DNA of 64,000 nucleotides from Salimicrobium flavidum (GCF_900156645.1 NZ_FTOC01000006.1:105468-169467), one strand, 5' to 3'. Shown: positions 27,298 through 37,229, counted from the first letter of the stretch. Made by a program: numbers and translations. The notes: generated from the sequence alone by a model not told the origin.

Positions 27298-27597
27298 TTA
27301 ATTACTGCTGATAATCTCTTCGTCTTTGATTTCTCCTTCTTCATTAGCCCACACTCTAAACAGGGTCGAACTATCTTTCTTCACTTCAAGTACATAACCT
27401 GAGTGTTGTTCGCCCCATTGTCCCAATGAATTAACTTCCTCAACAGAGTTGATTTCATGGTTTTTTTCTAAAACTTCTTGTTTCACATTATTTAATTTCA
27501 CTATTGCCATTGCTTTAATAACCAAAAACATAACTACCAAAGCAATAACTACACTCAATGAAATTTTCAGTGCAAGATTAGTAACTCTTTTACTCAT
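27298..27597 (-). CDS. Small membrane-anchored protein of unknown function
   Basis: 99 residues: a single transmembrane anchor at about 10-31 (ISLSVVIALVVMFLVIKAMA), then an extracytoplasmic or cytoplasmic domain of about 65 residues with QHSGYVLEVKKDSSTLFRVW. Start ATG has AAAGGAG seven bases upstream. I do not recognise a family. It precedes the two-helix protein gene on the same strand and may be co-transcribed. Confidence 0.6.
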   Translation of the reverse strand: MSKRVTNLALKISLSVVIALVVMFLVIKAMAIVKLNNVKQEVLEKNHEINSVEEVNSLGQWGEQHSGYVLEVKKDSSTLFRVWANEEGEIKDEEIISSN

Positions 27598-27758
27598 GGG
27601 AGACTCCTTTCAATTATCAGACACTCCTCATTTTTCCTTAAAGCACAACCTTTACAATCAATATTCTCATTTCCTCTAAAAATTTATTGTCACATTAAAT
27701 TTCCAAACACCGATTCATCTTCCAACTCCATAATATAAGCTGTCTATTAAAGTCTAGT

Positions 27759-27900
27759 GTTGATGAGAGGGACTAAAGGGGGAGAGGGCTATTGGTAAAG
27801 CAATAGTTGAAAACACCCAGAATCGACCAAATGGAGATTCCTCAATTCCGAGCCATGGCCGTGGTAAGCTTCCACTTGGAGGGAAGTTATCTCAATAACA
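27759..27900 (+). repeat. Dispersed Bacillaceae repeat, copy 4 (diverged)
   Basis: Right half ATGGCCGTGGTAAGCTTCCAC matches copy 1 with few changes; the left half is strongly diverged. It is flanked by GTTGATGAGA (27759-27768) and TCTCAATAAC (27890-27899), complementary at 8 of 10 positions. It fills most of the gap 27598-27963, in which I see no gene. Confidence 0.55.
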
Positions 27901-27963
27901 AAGCAGTTCAACCAAGGTAGTAAAGCTTGATTGAACTGCTGATAAACCCGATATCTTGGATGT

Positions 27964-29619
27964 CTACTCCGTCTGCCTGAACATTTCAGGTACTTCAGTC
28001 AAATCGATGCCCCAAGCGATCGGTAGCCAGAAATAAACCGCAAGTGTCACGATAATGATACCGACAAAGTTCAGAGCGGCCCCCGCTTTCGCCATATCCG
28101 GTATCCGTAAGTAACCGGAACCGAACACGACCGCGTTCGGAGGTGTCGCTACCGGTAGCATGAATGCTGAAGAAGAAGCCACTGCGGCTGCAATCATCAC
28201 AGCATAAGGATGGACACCTAGAGCCACCGCAAGCGATGCCATAATCGGATACATCATATTAGCAGTAGCCGTATTCGAAGTGATTTCAGTAAGGAAGATC
28301 ACCATAGCGGACACTGCAAGCAGTACGATGAACAGATGGACACCTTCTAAAATCGCTAGCTGGTTCCCGAGCCATTCCGACAGTCCGGACTCACTGAACC
28401 CGCCGGCGATGGCGAGTCCACCTCCGAATAGAAGCAGGATGCCCCACGGCAATTTCACAGCCGTATCCCAGTCCAGGATACGTCCCCCTTTTTCATTTTT
28501 CGCCGGAATGATGAACAGGATTACAGAAGCGGTAAGAGCGATGACCGCATCGTTGATATTTTCACTCACGTACTCCTGCAGCAGAAAAGAACGGGTCATC
28601 CAGGATAAAGCGGCAAGGGTGAACACCACCAGAATAACTTTTTCCTCGAACCCGGCGCGGCCGATGTCGTCTTTTTCCTTCTTGATGACATCACGCCCAC
28701 CCGGTAATGTGTCGAGTTGAAGCGGGAACGCTATTTTGATCAGATAAAACCAGGCAAGAAACAGGAAGGACCATGCGACCGGCACGCCGAACAGCATCCA
28801 GCGCGCAAAGGATATTTCCACTCCGTACAGATCCCCCACCACAGCAGCGAATGCTGTGTTCGGAGGCGTTCCGATCAGCGTACTGATACCACCGATCGAC
28901 GCGGAATAAGCGATTCCCAACATGAGAGCTTTTCCGAACCTGAAGTTTTCAGGTGAAGTATCGATCGACTCATCGTCTTTCAGCTGTTCCGATACCTGAT
29001 AGATGATGGCAAGCCCGATCGGTACCATCATCATCGCGGTAGCTGTGTTCGAAATCCACATGGAAAGAAACCCTGTCGCTACCATGAAACCCAAGATAAT
29101 CCGTTCAGTGTTCGTGCCAATCAAAAGAATGATGGTGAGCGCAATCCGTTTATGTAAGTTCCACTTCTCCATCGCCAGTGCGATCATGAACCCTCCCATG
29201 AAAAGGAAAATCGTATCATCTCCGTAAGAGGAAGCTGTCGCATCCATCTCCAGTCCTCCTGTCAGAGGAAAGAGAATTATCGGAAGCAAAGAGGTGAGTG
29301 GAATCGGTGCGGCTTCTGTCATCCACCAGGTTGCCACCCAAATCGTACTTGCGAGTACAGCCTGTGCTTCATCGGACATCCCCTCAGGCTGAAAAAAGAG
29401 AAGAGTAAGGATGAAGAGGATCGGTCCAAGCAGCAGACCCACCAATTGAGCCGTTTTATAACTCGGGCCCTCATTGTCATCATCCGGCTTCGGACTTCTC
29501 TCCGAATCCGTCCCCTTCCCGGTCGATGTCCCGCTGTTGTTCGGTTTCACGAAAAAGCTGAGCAGTTCTTTAGCCTGGTCATGTTTTTCCCACAACCAGT
29601 TCCATGCTTGTGTCGCCAT
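27964..29619 (-). CDS. SLC13/DASS-family sodium:dicarboxylate symporter
   Basis: Na+-coupled carrier for C4-dicarboxylates (SdcS-like). 551 residues with a hydrophilic N-terminal 55 residues, then about 11 transmembrane segments. The two SNT motifs that form the Na+ and carboxylate sites are present (WISNTATAMMM and TSNTATANMMYP), with IGTPPN and VATPPNAVVFGSG, all in family order. Start ATG has AGGAGGGG upstream. It is divergent from the deacetylase gene, monocistronic as far as visible. Substrate range (succinate, malate, fumarate) is inferred from SdcS. Confidence 0.93.
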   Translation of the reverse strand: MATQAWNWLWEKHDQAKELLSFFVKPNNSGTSTGKGTDSERSPKPDDDNEGPSYKTAQLVGLLLGPILFILTLLFFQPEGMSDEAQAVLASTIWVATWWMTEAAPIPLTSLLPIILFPLTGGLEMDATASSYGDDTIFLFMGGFMIALAMEKWNLHKRIALTIILLIGTNTERIILGFMVATGFLSMWISNTATAMMMVPIGLAIIYQVSEQLKDDESIDTSPENFRFGKALMLGIAYSASIGGISTLIGTPPNTAFAAVVGDLYGVEISFARWMLFGVPVAWSFLFLAWFYLIKIAFPLQLDTLPGGRDVIKKEKDDIGRAGFEEKVILVVFTLAALSWMTRSFLLQEYVSENINDAVIALTASVILFIIPAKNEKGGRILDWDTAVKLPWGILLLFGGGLAIAGGFSESGLSEWLGNQLAILEGVHLFIVLLAVSAMVIFLTEITSNTATANMMYPIMASLAVALGVHPYAVMIAAAVASSSAFMLPVATPPNAVVFGSGYLRIPDMAKAGAALNFVGIIIVTLAVYFWLPIAWGIDLTEVPEMFRQTE

Positions 29620-29791
29620 TTTTCCCCTCCTACACTAATGAACTATATTTTTTGTAATTGTATCAGAAAACGCTTCCTATTTGTATAATCCTTGATGCTC
29701 AGTAAGTAATTACCGGTTCATAAAACAGGAATTCCGAAACGAATCGAGGTATAATGAAAGTACAAATCCATAAAGTGAGGTGATTGTGTTA

Positions 29792-30964
29792 ATGAGCCGA
29801 AAATGGACTGCCTTCCTCGTGATGCTAGTGCTGATCTTCGGTTCCATTTCTACGGCTGCTGCTGCCAGCTCCACCTTCACGACTAAAGGAAACACATCAT
29901 CCAAAGTGGTCTCCTTGACCTTTGATGATGGTTCGGACGGCACCAATATCTCCAAAATTCTGAATGTACTCGACCGTGAAAACGTCACCGCCACCTTCTT
30001 CCTGACCGGGTCAGGAGCGAATGCTCATCCGGAATCCATCCGTAATATCGTACGTGCCGGCCATGAGATTGCGAACCACTCTTATTCCCATCCTGATTTC
30101 ACCACTATTTCCCCTTCTCAAATGAGAAGTGAACTATCCCGCACGGAAAGCACGATCCGGACCATTACCGGGCAATCCCTTGCACCACTGTTCCGGGCCC
30201 CGTTCGGAGCCGTGAACAGTCAGGTTCTTCAGGTAGTCGGAGATGCAGGGTATACTCACACCCTCCACTGGAACATCGACACACTGGACTGGCAAGGTCT
30301 CTCCTCTTCACAAGTCTACAACCGCATTATGTCTAATATGGTACCGGGGTCCATCGTTCTCATGCACACGGGAGTCGGAGCTTCAGGTACTACAGATGCT
30401 ATTTCACGTGCCATTCCTGAATTGAAACGTCAGGGCTACAGCTTTGCGACCGTCTCTCAGATTCTCGGTAAAACACAACAGGGATCCACTCACCGCGTCC
30501 AAGCCGGAGACACCCTTTACTCCCTTGCTATCAGATACGGCACTACGGTTAACGCTCTTGTAACTGAGAATAATATTTCAAACGTAAACGCACTACAAAT
30601 CGGACAAGTGCTCGTGCTTCCAGGTTCAGGTACTCCGAGCCCAACACCTTCGCCTTCCGAGGGTACCTATACTGTGAAAAGCGGAGACACGATGTACAGC
30701 ATCGCACGAAGGTATAATGTAACGGTATCACTCTTAGCATCAAGTAATAATATCGCTAACCCGTCCCTCATCCGTACGGGGCAGGTACTGAAGATTCCAG
30801 GTACAGGATCACCGACGACCTCAAAATACACGGTGAAATCCGGAGATACGCTGTACCGGATCGCCGTAAATAACAAGGTGAGTGTTTCTGCATTGGCTTC
30901 AGCCAATTCCATTTCTTCTCCGTACCTCATTTTTCCGGGACAGACTTTGACTATTCCGCGTTAA
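29792..30964 (+). CDS. Secreted polysaccharide deacetylase with three LysM domains
   Basis: Cell-wall enzyme predicted to deacetylate N-acetylglucosamine units in peptidoglycan or chitin-like polymers. A signal peptide ([18 protein letters not shown], cleavage near STAAAA) precedes a NodB domain at about 35-225: [14 protein letters not shown] (metal His pair), RAPFGA, DTLDWQ, LMHTG. Three LysM modules follow ([49 protein letters not shown]), joined by Ser/Pro/Thr linkers, and anchor it to the wall. ATG at 29792 is about eight bases from GAGGTG; a GTG at 29780 lies within that site. Closed by a strong terminator. A germination role is possible but not shown. Confidence 0.93.
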   Translation: MSRKWTAFLVMLVLIFGSISTAAAASSTFTTKGNTSSKVVSLTFDDGSDGTNISKILNVLDRENVTATFFLTGSGANAHPESIRNIVRAGHEIANHSYSHPDFTTISPSQMRSELSRTESTIRTITGQSLAPLFRAPFGAVNSQVLQVVGDAGYTHTLHWNIDTLDWQGLSSSQVYNRIMSNMVPGSIVLMHTGVGASGTTDAISRAIPELKRQGYSFATVSQILGKTQQGSTHRVQAGDTLYSLAIRYGTTVNALVTENNISNVNALQIGQVLVLPGSGTPSPTPSPSEGTYTVKSGDTMYSIARRYNVTVSLLASSNNIANPSLIRTGQVLKIPGTGSPTTSKYTVKSGDTLYRIAVNNKVSVSALASANSISSPYLIFPGQTLTIPR

Positions 30965-30966
30965 AG

Positions 30967-31010
30967 AAAAGCATGCAGCCCTTATGAATACGGACTGCAT
31001 GCTTTTTTAT
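30967..31010. terminator. Bidirectional terminator
   Basis: 12-bp perfect stem AAAAGCATGCAG / CTGCATGCTTTT (30967-30978 with 30995-31006), between convergent genes. Confidence 0.9.
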
Positions 31011-31014
31011 GTAT

Positions 31015-31593
31015 TTATGTTCTACCTATCAGCGCCCGGTCGATCGCCTCGATAAGCTTCGGATAGTATTCATTTTCATGAGGGACGAAACTTTCACGTT
31101 GGAGTGTATGGCCTTTGGCTGAATTTATCCGCACCGCAGTACCCAACCACAACCTTTTGAAATCTTCCCAGCTCACCCGGTCGACATCCTCCACTTCTTC
31201 CTCCTGCAGCGTGAATTGTGAAAAAGAATGACGACAAACATACATATGTTCATGCGCGAACTCCCGGTCTTTTCCGATCCACGTATCAAGCAGCGCCACT
31301 TTCTCCAGCTCTTCATAGGCTACATCGATACCTATTTCTTCTTTCACTTCCCTTACACCGTCTTCGACCGATTCATCCGCCTCCAGATGACCGGCAGCCG
31401 TAATATCATAGAGCCCCGGGTAATCCTTTTTATCCGGACTTCTCAGTTGCAGGTAAACGTGCCACTCCCCCTCGTCACAGCTAAGACACCAGCAATGAAA
31501 GACTTCGTGCCATTCTCCTCTTGTATGAGCTTCTTCCCTCTCCATCACACCTATATATTCATACGTTTCCGTAAAAATGTTCACAAATTCCAT
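31015..31593 (-). CDS. NUDIX hydrolase
   Basis: Hydrolase of nucleoside diphosphate derivatives or related pyrophosphates. The NUDIX box is complete, GHLEADESVEDGVREVKEEIG at about residues 68-88 (G-x5-E-x7-R-E-x2-E-E-x-G). The N-terminal part EVFHCWCLS and the length of 192 resemble the YfcD/IPP-isomerase-like subgroup. ATG at 31593 is placed six bases after GGGGGCGG; a GTG one codon earlier is also possible. It is divergent from the CPBP protease gene. Substrate unknown. Confidence 0.88.
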   Translation of the reverse strand: MEFVNIFTETYEYIGVMEREEAHTRGEWHEVFHCWCLSCDEGEWHVYLQLRSPDKKDYPGLYDITAAGHLEADESVEDGVREVKEEIGIDVAYEELEKVALLDTWIGKDREFAHEHMYVCRHSFSQFTLQEEEVEDVDRVSWEDFKRLWLGTAVRINSAKGHTLQRESFVPHENEYYPKLIEAIDRALIGRT

Positions 31594-31649
31594 CACATTC
31601 CGCCCCCTTGATTAATGATATAATTTTATCAAAGAAAGGAAGCGGTTGC

Positions 31650-32405
31650 ATGCCAAGAACAGATTTGAAAATTTCTTTGATATTAGCCGTACTCAGCTTT
31701 ATCGCAGGATTCGTGATTGTTCCCTATCAATTACAGACCATGCCTGAAATCAGAGAGTCCCTCCCTGTCTCCGTCCCTGTACTTTCTCTCGTATCTTCCG
31801 GACAATTATTCGTCATGGTTTTCCTGCTATCTTTCGCCGGCTGCAAGTTCGCCAGACGCACAGATCTTTCCCTGCCATTTTTCCGATCTCTCGTAAGTGA
31901 AGAATCCTTCCACCCGAACAGGAGAGGAGCACTCAGAAGTGTTGTTATAGGGATGTTCGTCGCTTTTCTGATCGTAGCCTCCGATCGCTTTTATTTCCAG
32001 AATCATATCCCTTACTTGCAGGATCATCCCCCTGAGTTCTCTATTCTTGCTTTAACGGCGGGCGTCCTTTACGGAGGTATTGTAGAAGAAGCGCTTCTCC
32101 GTCTCTTTTTCATGTCAGCCCTTGTGTTTGCAGGTTCTTTTCTGTTCAAAAAGAAACCTCGCGGCCTATACTGGAGTGCGATTCTCATTGCGGCACTTCT
32201 GTTCGCCGCAGGTCATCTACCGGCCACCGCCACGTTATTTGATGGCCTTACCACCATGTCTATCGTGCGCAGTTTTCTCTTGAATGGGACAGGCGGGGTG
32301 TTTTTCGGGTATTTATTTTGGAGGTATGGCCTCATTTACGCCATAGTCGCTCATATGCTCACGCATGTGTTTATGCAACTTCTATTCATTCCTCTGTTTT
32401 ACTGA
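31650..32405 (+). CDS. CPBP-family intramembrane metalloprotease
   Basis: Membrane-embedded protease of the CAAX/bacteriocin-processing type. The 251 residues hold about seven hydrophobic segments. The motifs are EEALLR (Glu146, Glu147, Arg151), a second motif LFAAGHLP with His189, and the third His in YAIVAHMLTHVFMQ near 237. The start is ATG at 31650, after AAAGGAAG; the frame extends upstream without similarity. It stands alone next to NUDIX and pxp genes, so no bacteriocin link is visible. Substrate is unknown. Confidence 0.85.
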   Translation: MPRTDLKISLILAVLSFIAGFVIVPYQLQTMPEIRESLPVSVPVLSLVSSGQLFVMVFLLSFAGCKFARRTDLSLPFFRSLVSEESFHPNRRGALRSVVIGMFVAFLIVASDRFYFQNHIPYLQDHPPEFSILALTAGVLYGGIVEEALLRLFFMSALVFAGSFLFKKKPRGLYWSAILIAALLFAAGHLPATATLFDGLTTMSIVRSFLLNGTGGVFFGYLFWRYGLIYAIVAHMLTHVFMQLLFIPLFY

Positions 32406-32413
32406 GCTTTCAC

Positions 32414-33169
32414 TCAGGGAGATTTCAACGCGATATTCTCCCGCATCAGAAATTCCCTGATCGAACGGGCGAAATGCACGGCTTCCTCGTTATCTCCGTG
32501 GACACATATGGAATCCGCTTCGATATCGATGTAAGTTCCAGCTATCGTTTTCACTTTTTTATGAAGGACCATATCACGCACCTGCTCCATGGCCTGAGCC
32601 CTGTCTGTAATTACAGCTCCGTGTTCCTGTCGTGACTTCAGGGTTCCATCTGCCTGATACACTCTGTCGGCGAACACTTCGCTTACAACATTCAGACCGA
32701 CTTTCTCGCCCGCTTTTATCAACTCACTCCCGGCGAGTCCATATAAGAGCATATCACCTTTCACATCCCACACAGCTTCCGCTATCGCCCGGGCCAGTTC
32801 CGGGTCCTTAGCGGCCATCGTGTACAGAGCCCCATGCGGTTTGACGTGACGGATCCGGGTGCCTGCCGCTTCGGCGAACGCCTGTAAAGCCCCGGTCTGA
32901 TAGATGGTCAGGGCATAGGCTCTCTCCGGGGTGATGTGCATTTCCCGTCTTCCGAATCCTTCGAAATCCGGCAATCCCGGATGAGCCCCGATGGCAACAT
33001 TTCTTTCCTTGGCCAAACGTACCGTCGTCTGCATCGTACCCGCATCCCCCGCATGAAAACCACAGGCGATATTGGCTGATGTGACGTACTGAAGCACGTC
33101 TTCGTCTCTCTTTTTTTCATGTGCTTCAAAGCCTTCTCCCAGGTCACAGTTCAAATCAATATTTCCCAT
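32414..33169 (-). CDS. pxpA: 5-oxoprolinase subunit A (LamB/YcsF family)
   Basis: Part of the prokaryotic 5-oxoprolinase that opens 5-oxoproline (pyroglutamate) to glutamate with ATP. The 251 residues begin with DLNCDLGEGFEAHE and contain SANIACGFHAGD, IGAHPGLPDFEGFGRR, VKPHGALYT and SEVFADRVYQ, all invariant in PxpA. Start ATG has GGAGG nine bases upstream and overlaps the end of pxpC by 14 bp. Last gene of pxpB-pxpC-pxpA. 5-Oxoproline forms spontaneously from glutamine and glutamate, so the operon is a housekeeping repair route; together with proline catabolism it feeds the glutamate pool. Confidence 0.95.
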   Translation of the reverse strand: MGNIDLNCDLGEGFEAHEKKRDEDVLQYVTSANIACGFHAGDAGTMQTTVRLAKERNVAIGAHPGLPDFEGFGRREMHITPERAYALTIYQTGALQAFAEAAGTRIRHVKPHGALYTMAAKDPELARAIAEAVWDVKGDMLLYGLAGSELIKAGEKVGLNVVSEVFADRVYQADGTLKSRQEHGAVITDRAQAMEQVRDMVLHKKVKTIAGTYIDIEADSICVHGDNEEAVHFARSIREFLMRENIALKSP

Positions 33170-34181
33170 CTTTCATCTCCTCCCTCACTTTTCTTCTCAC
33201 CGCCAGAGCACACTGCTGGATTCGATCTTCGAAACATAGAAACAGCTGTTCAGCTTCCCGATGGGTGATCATGCGGAACTTCGTTTCCTCTCCCGGGCGT
33301 AGTTGGGCGACCTTTGAAAAATCCACGCTAGCCACTTGTGCAAGTTTCGGATACCCTCCCGTCGTCTGCCGATCGGCAAGCAACAGAATCGGCTGACCAT
33401 TCGCCGGAACCTGGATCGTTCCGAACGTGACAGGTTCCGAAATGATTTCTTCCTGATTACGGAGGGTAAGCTTTTCTCCATCGAAACGTATTCCCATCCG
33501 GTCTGATTTACTTCCTGTCTGATAGGCACCCCGTTCGAATGCCTGTCTGCTTTCTGCATCGAATAGCTGATAGTGAGGACCGGGGAATACACGGATCTCC
33601 GGAACGATCTCTTCCTGAAAAAAAGAAGGGTCAGGTAGTCGCCAGGGGGTGTAAGCAAACCCCTGGTCATTCGTTTGATGTTTCAGCCGGTCACTTATTT
33701 CCTCGTTCAGCGAATAGCGACCGTTCTTCTGCAGCATATCGCCTTCTTTCAAAGCTCTGCCGCTGTACCCGCCAGCTTCCATACTCAAGTAGGTGGACGT
33801 ACTGCCGAGGAATAGATCTCCCTGTATGCCGCCCTCTATCGCCACGTACGTACGAAGCCCCTGCCCCGCGTTACGAAAAAGCAACTTCTTCCCTTTTTCC
33901 ACATACACAGGTCGCCACATCGGAAGCGGTTTTCCATCTATTTCCGGGTTCATATCGGCACCTGTGATAGAGATGAGTGCCGCTTCCTGAAGAGAAAGTT
34001 CATCTCCTTGAAGCGTCATTTCAAGCGTAGCGGCATCCGCTACGTTTCCGATAGCGATGTTCGCCAGGCGATGTGCAAGCATATCCGCAGCTCCCCCGGG
34101 ACTTACGCCATATTTCTGATAGCCCCGACGTCCGAGATCCTGAATTGTCGTCAACAGCCCCGGTTTAGTCACTTCTATCAT
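33156..34181 (-). CDS. pxpC: 5-oxoprolinase subunit C (KipA, biotin-dependent carboxylase-like)
   Basis: Second catalytic subunit of 5-oxoprolinase. The 341 residues begin EVTKPGLLTTIQDLGRRGYQ, followed by GVSPGGAADMLAHRLAN, GADMNPEIDG, GRALKEGD, and near the end LLADRQTTGGYPKLA, typical for the KipA/PxpC family. Two ATGs follow each other; GGAGG is four bases from the first (34184) and seven from the second (34181), and the second gives the usual MIEV start. The gene overlaps pxpB at its start and pxpA at its end, indicating coupled translation. Confidence 0.95.
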   Translation of the reverse strand: MIEVTKPGLLTTIQDLGRRGYQKYGVSPGGAADMLAHRLANIAIGNVADAATLEMTLQGDELSLQEAALISITGADMNPEIDGKPLPMWRPVYVEKGKKLLFRNAGQGLRTYVAIEGGIQGDLFLGSTSTYLSMEAGGYSGRALKEGDMLQKNGRYSLNEEISDRLKHQTNDQGFAYTPWRLPDPSFFQEEIVPEIRVFPGPHYQLFDAESRQAFERGAYQTGSKSDRMGIRFDGEKLTLRNQEEIISEPVTFGTIQVPANGQPILLLADRQTTGGYPKLAQVASVDFSKVAQLRPGEETKFRMITHREAEQLFLCFEDRIQQCALAVRRKVREEMKDGKY

Positions 34182-34885
34182 CATTCTTCCTCCAGCCGTT
34201 TGTATTCTTCGAAAGACACGGGATAAAATTTGACTCTGTCCCCGGGTTGAAGATAAGCAGGCGGGTCCTCCTCAGGTCTGAACAGAGATAGAGGCGTCCT
34301 CCCGATCAACATCCAGCCTCCAGGTGTCTCGACCGGATAAACGCCGGTCTGCGATCCGGCAATCCCGACGGACCCTTCCGGAACACTTAACCGCGGAGAT
34401 GCTTTCCTCGGGGTTGCGATCGTTTCATCCATTCCTCCAAGAAAAGGGAAGCCCGGCGCAAATCCGAGCATATATACAAGGTACTCCCGAGAGGAATGTA
34501 TTTCCATGACTTCTTTTTCTTTCAGCCCATTCTTCTTCGCGACCCCGGAAAGGTCCGGTCCAAAATCTCCACCATAACAGACCGGGATTTCCACGACTTT
34601 CTCTTTCTCCTTCACTTCCCTGCCCATCCCTGAGACGAATTCAGAGAACAGGGCTGCGGCGGTTTCATAAGGGGAAGCGGAAGAAAACTCGGCGTGAAGG
34701 GCGCGGGCGTCATAATAAACGGCCACACCTGTATAAGAAGGAACCACTTCCTCTATCCAGTGGAGGTCTTTCCTTTTGAGATGTTCCGTAAGCGTACGGA
34801 CCAAATGATGCGTCTCCGGGCTGATTTCCTCCCCTAAAGTTACGAAAAAGGACCGATCTCCAAGCGGCGCAATCGTATGTTCCAT
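34181..34885 (-). CDS. pxpB: 5-oxoprolinase subunit B (KipI family)
   Basis: Cyclophilin-like subunit that binds PxpC in the 5-oxoprolinase complex. The 234 residues contain GDRSFFVTLGEEI at the start, VPSYTGVAVYYD, the YCVGYGF-type region as PVCYGGDFGPDL, YMLGFAPGFPFLGGMD, PRLSVPEGSVGIAG, and TPGGWMLIGRTP. First gene of pxpBCA on this strand. ATG at 34885 is ten bases from GGAGG, whereas an in-frame GTG at 34894 is only one base from it, so the shorter form is preferred. In B. subtilis the homologue KipI also inhibits the sporulation kinase KinA; whether that applies here is unknown. Confidence 0.94.
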   Translation of the reverse strand: MEHTIAPLGDRSFFVTLGEEISPETHHLVRTLTEHLKRKDLHWIEEVVPSYTGVAVYYDARALHAEFSSASPYETAAALFSEFVSGMGREVKEKEKVVEIPVCYGGDFGPDLSGVAKKNGLKEKEVMEIHSSREYLVYMLGFAPGFPFLGGMDETIATPRKASPRLSVPEGSVGIAGSQTGVYPVETPGGWMLIGRTPLSLFRPEEDPPAYLQPGDRVKFYPVSFEEYKRLEEE

Positions 34886-34908
34886 TACAACCACTCCTCC
34901 TCTTTCAA

Positions 34909-36132
34909 TTATACTCTACGTTTTTGAAAAACACCCATGCCCTGCTTCCACAGACTGAGAAGGAGAGACAATTTCGGAGAAAAGCGAGGTTTTGTCTGCT
35001 TCCCTCTCCCCAGCCTGTCCAACTGCTGGCTGTACCACATAATTTCCATCATTCCGCCCTTGTCGACAGCCGGAATCCCTGTTCTGACGGAACGGGTGGT
35101 GATATCCTTCAACTCTCCCTCCAGGAGTTTGTGAGGAATATAAGGATCGACGGCGAGGGGCCTGGCCAGACCGATCATATCGGTCGCTCCTGAAGCCAAT
35201 GCTTCCCTCATACCTTCGCTGGTGCGAAAGCCTCCGGTGACGGCAATAGGGATAGTCGTACGTTTTTTCAGCCCTTCGGCATATTCGAGAAAATACGCTT
35301 CCCGCTCCGAGGCGGGTCCTTTCTTGCCGGTCATCACCGCTTTTTCATACGTACCTCCGGATATTTCAACGTGATCGACTCCAAGTTCTTCCAAAGATTT
35401 GATGACATACTTCGATTCTTCTTCCGTGAAGCCGGCCTTCATGAAGTCAGCACTATTGATTTTCACCCCGATCGGGAAACTTTCTCCGACTTCCGCACGA
35501 ACGGCCCGGCATATCTCTTTCAAGAAACGGGAGCGATTTTCGATCGATCCTCCCCACTCGTCCGTCCTCCGGTTATGACGCGGAGAAAGGAACTGACTGA
35601 TAAGATAGCCATGAGCCGCATGAAGCTGGACTCCCGTAAACCCTGCCTCTTTCGCAAGGGAAGCGGTCATTTTGAAACGATGGATGAGATCATGGATCCC
35701 GGCTGTTGTAAGAGCACGGGAAGGGGCGAAGAATCTCTGGAATTTGGGAGGAAAAGGAATCGCGGACGGTGCATGACCTTCTTTGACCAGCCCCCGCACG
35801 ACCTGTTTCCCGGGGTGATTGATCTGCATCCAGAACTCGTTCCCGCACCTTTTACCAGCACTAGCCCAGCGCCGGAATTGATCGAGATGCCTGGCGTCTT
35901 CTAATACAACATTCCCGGGCTCCCCGAGGGCGTCTTTTGTAACCATGACATTTCCCGTCACGATAAGTCCCGCCCCTCCCTCTGACCAACGTTCGTAAAG
36001 ACGGATGAGTTCGTCGGTCGGCGCATGATCCCGGGAAGCCATACCTTCACTCATCGCCGATTTCATGATCCGGTTGCTGATAGTGACTCCTCTTTTTTCA
36101 AGTAACAGCGGTTCTTTCAAATAATGCGTCAC
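34909..36132 (-). CDS. NADH:flavin oxidoreductase, old yellow enzyme family
   Basis: FMN-dependent ene-reductase of the 2,4-dienoyl-CoA reductase/OYE group, without the C-terminal FAD domain. Seen are NRIMKSAMSEGMA near the start, MQINHPGKQ, GVQLHAAHGYLISQFLSP followed by NRRTDEWGGS (substrate His-Ala-His and the family block), and TGGFRT and GLARPLAVDP. About 407 residues. The ATG at 36141 directly abuts AAGGAG and cannot be well used; GTG at 36132 lies nine bases beyond the site and starts closer to the conserved region. An AI-2E-type exporter gene is immediately upstream on the same strand. Confidence 0.88.
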   Translation of the reverse strand: MTHYLKEPLLLEKRGVTISNRIMKSAMSEGMASRDHAPTDELIRLYERWSEGGAGLIVTGNVMVTKDALGEPGNVVLEDARHLDQFRRWASAGKRCGNEFWMQINHPGKQVVRGLVKEGHAPSAIPFPPKFQRFFAPSRALTTAGIHDLIHRFKMTASLAKEAGFTGVQLHAAHGYLISQFLSPRHNRRTDEWGGSIENRSRFLKEICRAVRAEVGESFPIGVKINSADFMKAGFTEEESKYVIKSLEELGVDHVEISGGTYEKAVMTGKKGPASEREAYFLEYAEGLKKRTTIPIAVTGGFRTSEGMREALASGATDMIGLARPLAVDPYIPHKLLEGELKDITTRSVRTGIPAVDKGGMMEIMWYSQQLDRLGRGKQTKPRFSPKLSLLLSLWKQGMGVFQKRRV

Positions 36133-36149
36133 GTTTCCCATCTCCTTCG

Positions 36150-37229
36150 TCAGGTTGAGCTCTGTTTCGATTCTCTATACATCTGAAAGTATCTGTAAAA
36201 GTTATAAAGCAGGACTTTGATGATGGAATAAAGTGGTATAGCGATCACCATGGCGATAAAGCCTCCGAGCGGCGCTGCGACAACGAGCAATAGAATAATC
36301 GTCAGCGGGTGGATATGCAACCTTTGTCCAAGTACGACGGGAGCTACGATATTCCCCTCTAACTGCTGGACGATGATGAGAATAGCAATCACGTAAATCG
36401 CCATCACCGGATCCTGCATCAGTGCTACGACCACCGCAGGTACGACACCGATAAGCGGCCCGAAAAATGGAATGATTGCCGTCACAGCCACGAACAGTCC
36501 GAGAATCAAAGCGAAATCAAGACCGATGATCAGATAACCGATATACATAAGAATTCCGTCTACGAGAGCTACCGTCATTTGTCCAATGATATAAGCGGAC
36601 AAGGTCTCATCGAGTTTCCGGAACAACGCCGTCGCTTCTTCCCTTTTTGTTCCGGAGAACGGACTGGTCAGGAAAGGGACGAGCTTCCTCCCATCCTTCA
36701 AAAAGAAGAAAAGCAGGAAAGGTACGATGAAAATCACTGTGGCGGCCCCGGCTACAGTCGTAAATGTCTGAGCGAAGTGATTCCCGATATCCTGCCCCAG
36801 GTTACTCGCATATTGAGTGACCTGCTGTTTCAGGGAGTTCGTCGAAAGCATCCCCATGTCTTTCCCTTCAAGACCCTGTCTCGCTTCTTCCGCCATCTCC
36901 CCGAGTTTACTCGGGAGGTGTGAAATATCTTCCACCTGCTGTTGGATCGTCGAAGCGAGAACCCTTCCGGCAGTCGCCAATACTCCTCCGACAAAAGCGA
37001 AAAGGATAATGATAGATCCGATGATGGGGATGGAGAACTTCCGGGAAAGCCATTCCACAATCGGCCTCGTCAGATAAAAAAGAAACCCGGCGATCAGTAT
37101 CGGATAAAACAGGGTCTGGAACGCGGTCAGAAACGGACCGAATATATTCAGTAATTGCATAAAGAAAATAGTAATCAACAGCAAAATAAAAGCCGTTATG
37201 TATTTAAAGTAAGGGTGTCTCCACCACAT
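36150..37229 (-). CDS. AI-2E family transporter (YdbI/PerM type)
   Basis: Polytopic protein of 359 residues with the family layout: two N-terminal helices (YITAFILLLITIFF), a hydrophilic stretch at about 70-150, and C-terminal segments with GLFVAVTAIIPFFGPLIGVVPA and NIVAPVVLGQRLHIHPLTII, the most conserved blocks. Members include TqsA and Na+(Li+)/H+ antiporters of halophiles, so ion export is as possible as signal transport. ATG at 37229 is eight bases from GGAG; two earlier in-frame starts are crowded onto that site. OYE-family gene follows about 17 bp later. Confidence 0.85.
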   Translation of the reverse strand: MWWRHPYFKYITAFILLLITIFFMQLLNIFGPFLTAFQTLFYPILIAGFLFYLTRPIVEWLSRKFSIPIIGSIIILFAFVGGVLATAGRVLASTIQQQVEDISHLPSKLGEMAEEARQGLEGKDMGMLSTNSLKQQVTQYASNLGQDIGNHFAQTFTTVAGAATVIFIVPFLLFFFLKDGRKLVPFLTSPFSGTKREEATALFRKLDETLSAYIIGQMTVALVDGILMYIGYLIIGLDFALILGLFVAVTAIIPFFGPLIGVVPAVVVALMQDPVMAIYVIAILIIVQQLEGNIVAPVVLGQRLHIHPLTIILLLVVAAPLGGFIAMVIAIPLYSIIKVLLYNFYRYFQMYRESKQSST